From JARYGU01 sp033795365 (lineage in GTDB: Bacteria > Pseudomonadota > Alphaproteobacteria > Rhizobiales > Rhizobiaceae), in contig JARYGU010000001.1 in the NCBI GenBank assembly GCA_033795365.1, positions 496,001 through 560,000 on the forward strand: a DNA stretch of 64,000 bases, given 5' to 3'. Below the pieces are notes generated by a model, which was not told where the DNA came from, ran no database searches, and saw only the letters and a program-made list of their open reading frames with translations. Shown here piece after piece: positions 62,073-64,000 of the stretch; the stretch's first letter is position 1; each line of letters begins with the position of its first letter. The translations under genes were made by a program, and so were the position numbers.

Positions 62073-62098
62073 AGCCGGCACCAGCCGGCTTTTCTTTT
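62073..62098 (+). terminator. Rho-independent terminator after GMC gene
   Basis: AGCCGGC and GCCGGCT form a 7-base stem with an ACCA loop, followed by TTTCTTTT. It lies 80 bases after the GMC stop and closes the gluconate-dehydrogenase-type operon. Confidence 0.8.
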
Positions 62099-62173
62099 CG
62101 AGTGGCCCCAATTTCTTGAAGAACAGCTGCGATCGGCATATCGTTTGCCACATCACAACCGGAGGGTGTCCCA

Positions 62174-62392
62174 ATGAACACAGCAAAAGTTTTCTGGACC
62201 GACGGTTTGCAGGCTGTGCGGTTACCCAAGGAATTTCAGTTCGAAACAGACGAAATTCGCATAAGGCGGCGCGGCGACAGTGTCATTCTCGAACCACTGG
62301 CGACGGACTGGACGTGGCTGGATAATGTCGTGGGTCCCGTGGACGAAGATTTTGCAGCTGCCGCGGAAGAAGATCCAAGCCTCTCCCGGTGA
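62174..62392 (+). CDS. vapB: VapB-type antitoxin, no toxin partner
   Basis: 72 residues; ATG at 62174 after GGAGGGTGTCCC. An AbrB/SpoVT swapped-hairpin domain opens the protein (KVFWTDGLQAVRLPKEFQFE, then ETDEIRIRRRGDSVILEPL), and a C-terminal acidic tail (DEDFAAAAEEDPSL) is the part that blocks a VapC toxin. No PIN-domain gene follows: the next gene is a convergent permease 2 bases away. Either an orphan that neutralises a toxin elsewhere or a remnant. Confidence 0.88.
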   Translation: MNTAKVFWTDGLQAVRLPKEFQFETDEIRIRRRGDSVILEPLATDWTWLDNVVGPVDEDFAAAAEEDPSLSR

Positions 62393-62394
62393 GA

Positions 62395-63303
62395 TCAGCC
62401 GATCCTGCCCCGGCGCTTCACCTGCTGCTCGCGGAAGAAGATGAAGAGGCCGGAGGCGACGATGACGGCTGCGCCGATCAGCATCGCCGGGCGCGGCAGG
62501 TCGCCGAAGAACAGCCAGCCGAAGACGATCGCCCAGACGAGCAGCGTATATTGCAGCGGCACCACGGTCGCGGCATCCGCGAGCTTCAGCGAACGGTTCA
62601 CCAGCATATGCGCGGCCATCGCCACCACGCCGAGCAGGCAGAGCAGGCCGAAATTCACGCCGCTCACCGGCGCCCATCCGGCCGGATCGAGGGCGACGCC
62701 GAAGACGGAGAAGATGGCGGCACCCGCGACCTGCCAGAAGACCAGCGTCGTATCGGGCGTGGCGCGCAGCATGCGGCCGAGCACCATGGCGCAGGAGAAG
62801 GCGATGCTGCCGGCGAGCGCGATCAGGGCTGGAAGGGTGAAGCTGTTTTCCGACGGCTCGAGCGCGATGACGACGCCGGCAAAGCCGATCAGGATCGCCG
62901 TCCAGCGCCGCCAGCCGACATGCTCGCCGAGCAGGAGCGGCGAGACGGCCGCGACATAGATCGGCGCGGCCAGCCAGTAGGTCATGGCATCGGCAAGCGG
63001 CATATAGGCGACGGCGAAATAGAAGCCGGTGGCCTCGACGGCGAAGAGAGCGGCGCGCAGCACATGCAGCCACGGGCGGTCGACCTCGACCAGCCGCCTC
63101 AGGCCGGTCCTCCAGAAGAACGGCAGCAGCACGACGATCGCCGCCAGACTGCGGATCAGCATCAGCTGGCTCGGCGAATAGGCGGCGACCAGCCATTTGC
63201 CGAGCACGTCGTTCAAAGAGAACATCACCATGCCGAGCAGCATCAGCAGAACGCCCATGCGGGCGGCATTCGGTGCGGTGGATGCGGCGGATATCTCTGT
63301 CAT
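62395..63303 (-). CDS. EamA/DMT-superfamily permease
   Basis: 302 residues from the ATG at 63303, with a further ATG at 63390 possible; neither has a strong Shine-Dalgarno. Ten membrane helices in two EamA halves (GVLLMLLGMVMFSLNDVLGK opening the first; TLPALIALAGSIAFSCAMVL the second). Typical drug/metabolite exporter of unknown substrate, unrelated in context to its neighbours. The 282-base gap upstream to 63585 holds no recognised gene and probably carries divergent promoters. Confidence 0.9.
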   Translation of the reverse strand: MTEISAASTAPNAARMGVLLMLLGMVMFSLNDVLGKWLVAAYSPSQLMLIRSLAAIVVLLPFFWRTGLRRLVEVDRPWLHVLRAALFAVEATGFYFAVAYMPLADAMTYWLAAPIYVAAVSPLLLGEHVGWRRWTAILIGFAGVVIALEPSENSFTLPALIALAGSIAFSCAMVLGRMLRATPDTTLVFWQVAGAAIFSVFGVALDPAGWAPVSGVNFGLLCLLGVVAMAAHMLVNRSLKLADAATVVPLQYTLLVWAIVFGWLFFGDLPRPAMLIGAAVIVASGLFIFFREQQVKRRGRIG

Positions 63304-63585
63304 GGCGGCGATCTGGCCCGGTTCGGCTGAGAAGGTCGGCTCTGGCACATTCCCGCATGCCGATCCAATCAACAAATTTGATTTTCGCATCAATAAACCG
63401 ATGAAACAGGTGCAAAGCCGTTCCCGATCGCCATGATTTCGCTGACGGAACCCGAAACTCCGGAAAAATCGCGATAGAACGGATTGCCGGTTGATCCGGA
63501 CGGAGCCGGATGAAATGTTGCGTCCCGGCATTCCGCGCGGCCGGAGATCGTGCGAAGGATATCGAGGACGAAGCGGGAGGATAGT

Positions 63586-64000
63586 TTGACGGAACCCGAA
63601 CGACAGCCGAGGCGCATCGCCTTTCTCGGAACCGGCCTGATGGGCGCGCCGATGGCCCGGCGCCTGCTTGCCGCCGGTTTCGCCGTCACCGTCTGGAACC
63701 GCGATCCGGCCAAGGCCGAGGCCCTTGTGACGGACGGCGCGAAGAAGGCGGCGACAGCCGAGACGGCCGTCAGCGGTGCCGACGTCGTCATCACCATGCT
63801 CTCCGACGGCCCGGCCGTGCGGCACGTGCTTTTCGAGACGGGCGCTGCAGAGGCGATGAAACCGGGTGCCGCGGTCATCGACTGCAGCTCGATCGCGCCC
63901 GCCTTTGCCCGCGAGCATGCCGCCCGCCTCGCCGAGCGCGGCATCGGCCATCTCGACGCGCCGGTCTCCGGCGGCACGGTGGGCGCGGCGGCGGGGACGC
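63586..64000 (+). CDS. 3-hydroxyisobutyrate dehydrogenase-family enzyme, partial
   Basis: The gene runs off the window end; 138 codons are seen. It starts with a TTG at 63586, 5 bases after GGGAGGA. Rossmann loop RIAFLGTGLMGAPMARRLLA, then VWNRDPAKAEAL, then VITMLSDGPAVRHVLF, and the substrate motif DAPVSGGTVGAAAG at the very end. beta-hydroxyacid dehydrogenases of this family reduce or oxidise 3-hydroxyisobutyrate, tartronate semialdehyde or similar acids with NAD(P). Which one cannot be told from the part seen. Confidence 0.88.
   Translation, partial: MTEPERQPRRIAFLGTGLMGAPMARRLLAAGFAVTVWNRDPAKAEALVTDGAKKAATAETAVSGADVVITMLSDGPAVRHVLFETGAAEAMKPGAAVIDCSSIAPAFAREHAARLAERGIGHLDAPVSGGTVGAAAGT

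Noticed and set aside
1..64000. CRISPR arrays, tRNA or rRNA genes, insertion sequences
   Set aside because: No regular spacer-repeat arrays, cloverleaf patterns, ribosomal signature sequences or transposase frames were recognised on either strand.

Overview
This window reads as an alphaproteobacterial, rhizobial replicon, most like a Sinorhizobium/Ensifer megaplasmid or chromid. The support is high GC with strong codon bias, RepA/RepB partition proteins of the repABC type, one RIME-like intergenic element, and a very high density of ABC and TRAP transporters placed beside sugar and polyol catabolic genes and one-gene regulators. The species call is inference; no ribosomal or tRNA gene was seen. 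Both edges may cut larger units: a lone ribose-type binding protein sits at the left edge and a dehydrogenase gene runs off the right edge.

Layout. 1-9985: a solute-binding protein, then a leftward operon (binding protein, two permeases, a 62-residue membrane protein, two ATPases, fused dihydroxyacetone kinase DhaK-DhaL) divergent from a LacI regulator, with two near-identical operators between them. 10267-14516: a DUF1810 protein, then an FMN hydroxy-acid dehydrogenase, L-fuconate dehydratase and class II fructose-bisphosphate aldolase, with a RIME element in front of the aldolase. 14888-17133: repB and repA with no repC. 17402-21863: homogentisate (tyrosine) degradation, with MarR divergent from hmgA, then DUF2585, fahA and maiA. 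21905-24779: a TRAP transporter whose small permease gene carries a frameshift. 24977-35059: a deoxy-sugar-like oxidative catabolic cluster with its own ABC transporter, IclR regulator and lactonase-like hydrolase. 35141-36243: an Xre-RES toxin-antitoxin pair. 36284-39141: a MaoC-like protein, a class III CoA-transferase and a cytosolic binding-protein-like protein. 39749-48156: DhaL, a SorC regulator fused to DhaK, an SMP-30 lactonase and a ribose-type ABC transporter; next to it a soluble GAF histidine kinase and LuxR-type response regulator. 50498-53152: a siderophore-type ATPase divergent from an ABC exporter. 53219-57109: gabD and gabT facing a MerR+Xre+cupin regulator. 57121-64000: an Lrp regulator, two EamA permeases, a palindromic element, a ribbon-helix-helix protein, glyoxalase I, a Tat-exported GMC dehydrogenase pair, an orphan VapB antitoxin and a 3-hydroxyisobutyrate dehydrogenase-type enzyme.

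How the genes work together. Most units have the same plan: import of a small carbohydrate or polyol, phosphorylation or dehydration in the cytosol, and a local regulator. Two different dihydroxyacetone-kinase loci lie in one window, one of them joined directly to a transcription-factor domain. In four transport operons the binding-protein gene comes first and is followed by a strong hairpin before the membrane genes, a layout that would let the binding protein be made in excess. Several start sites were moved inward from the longest frame because a Shine-Dalgarno, signal peptide or domain start favoured it.
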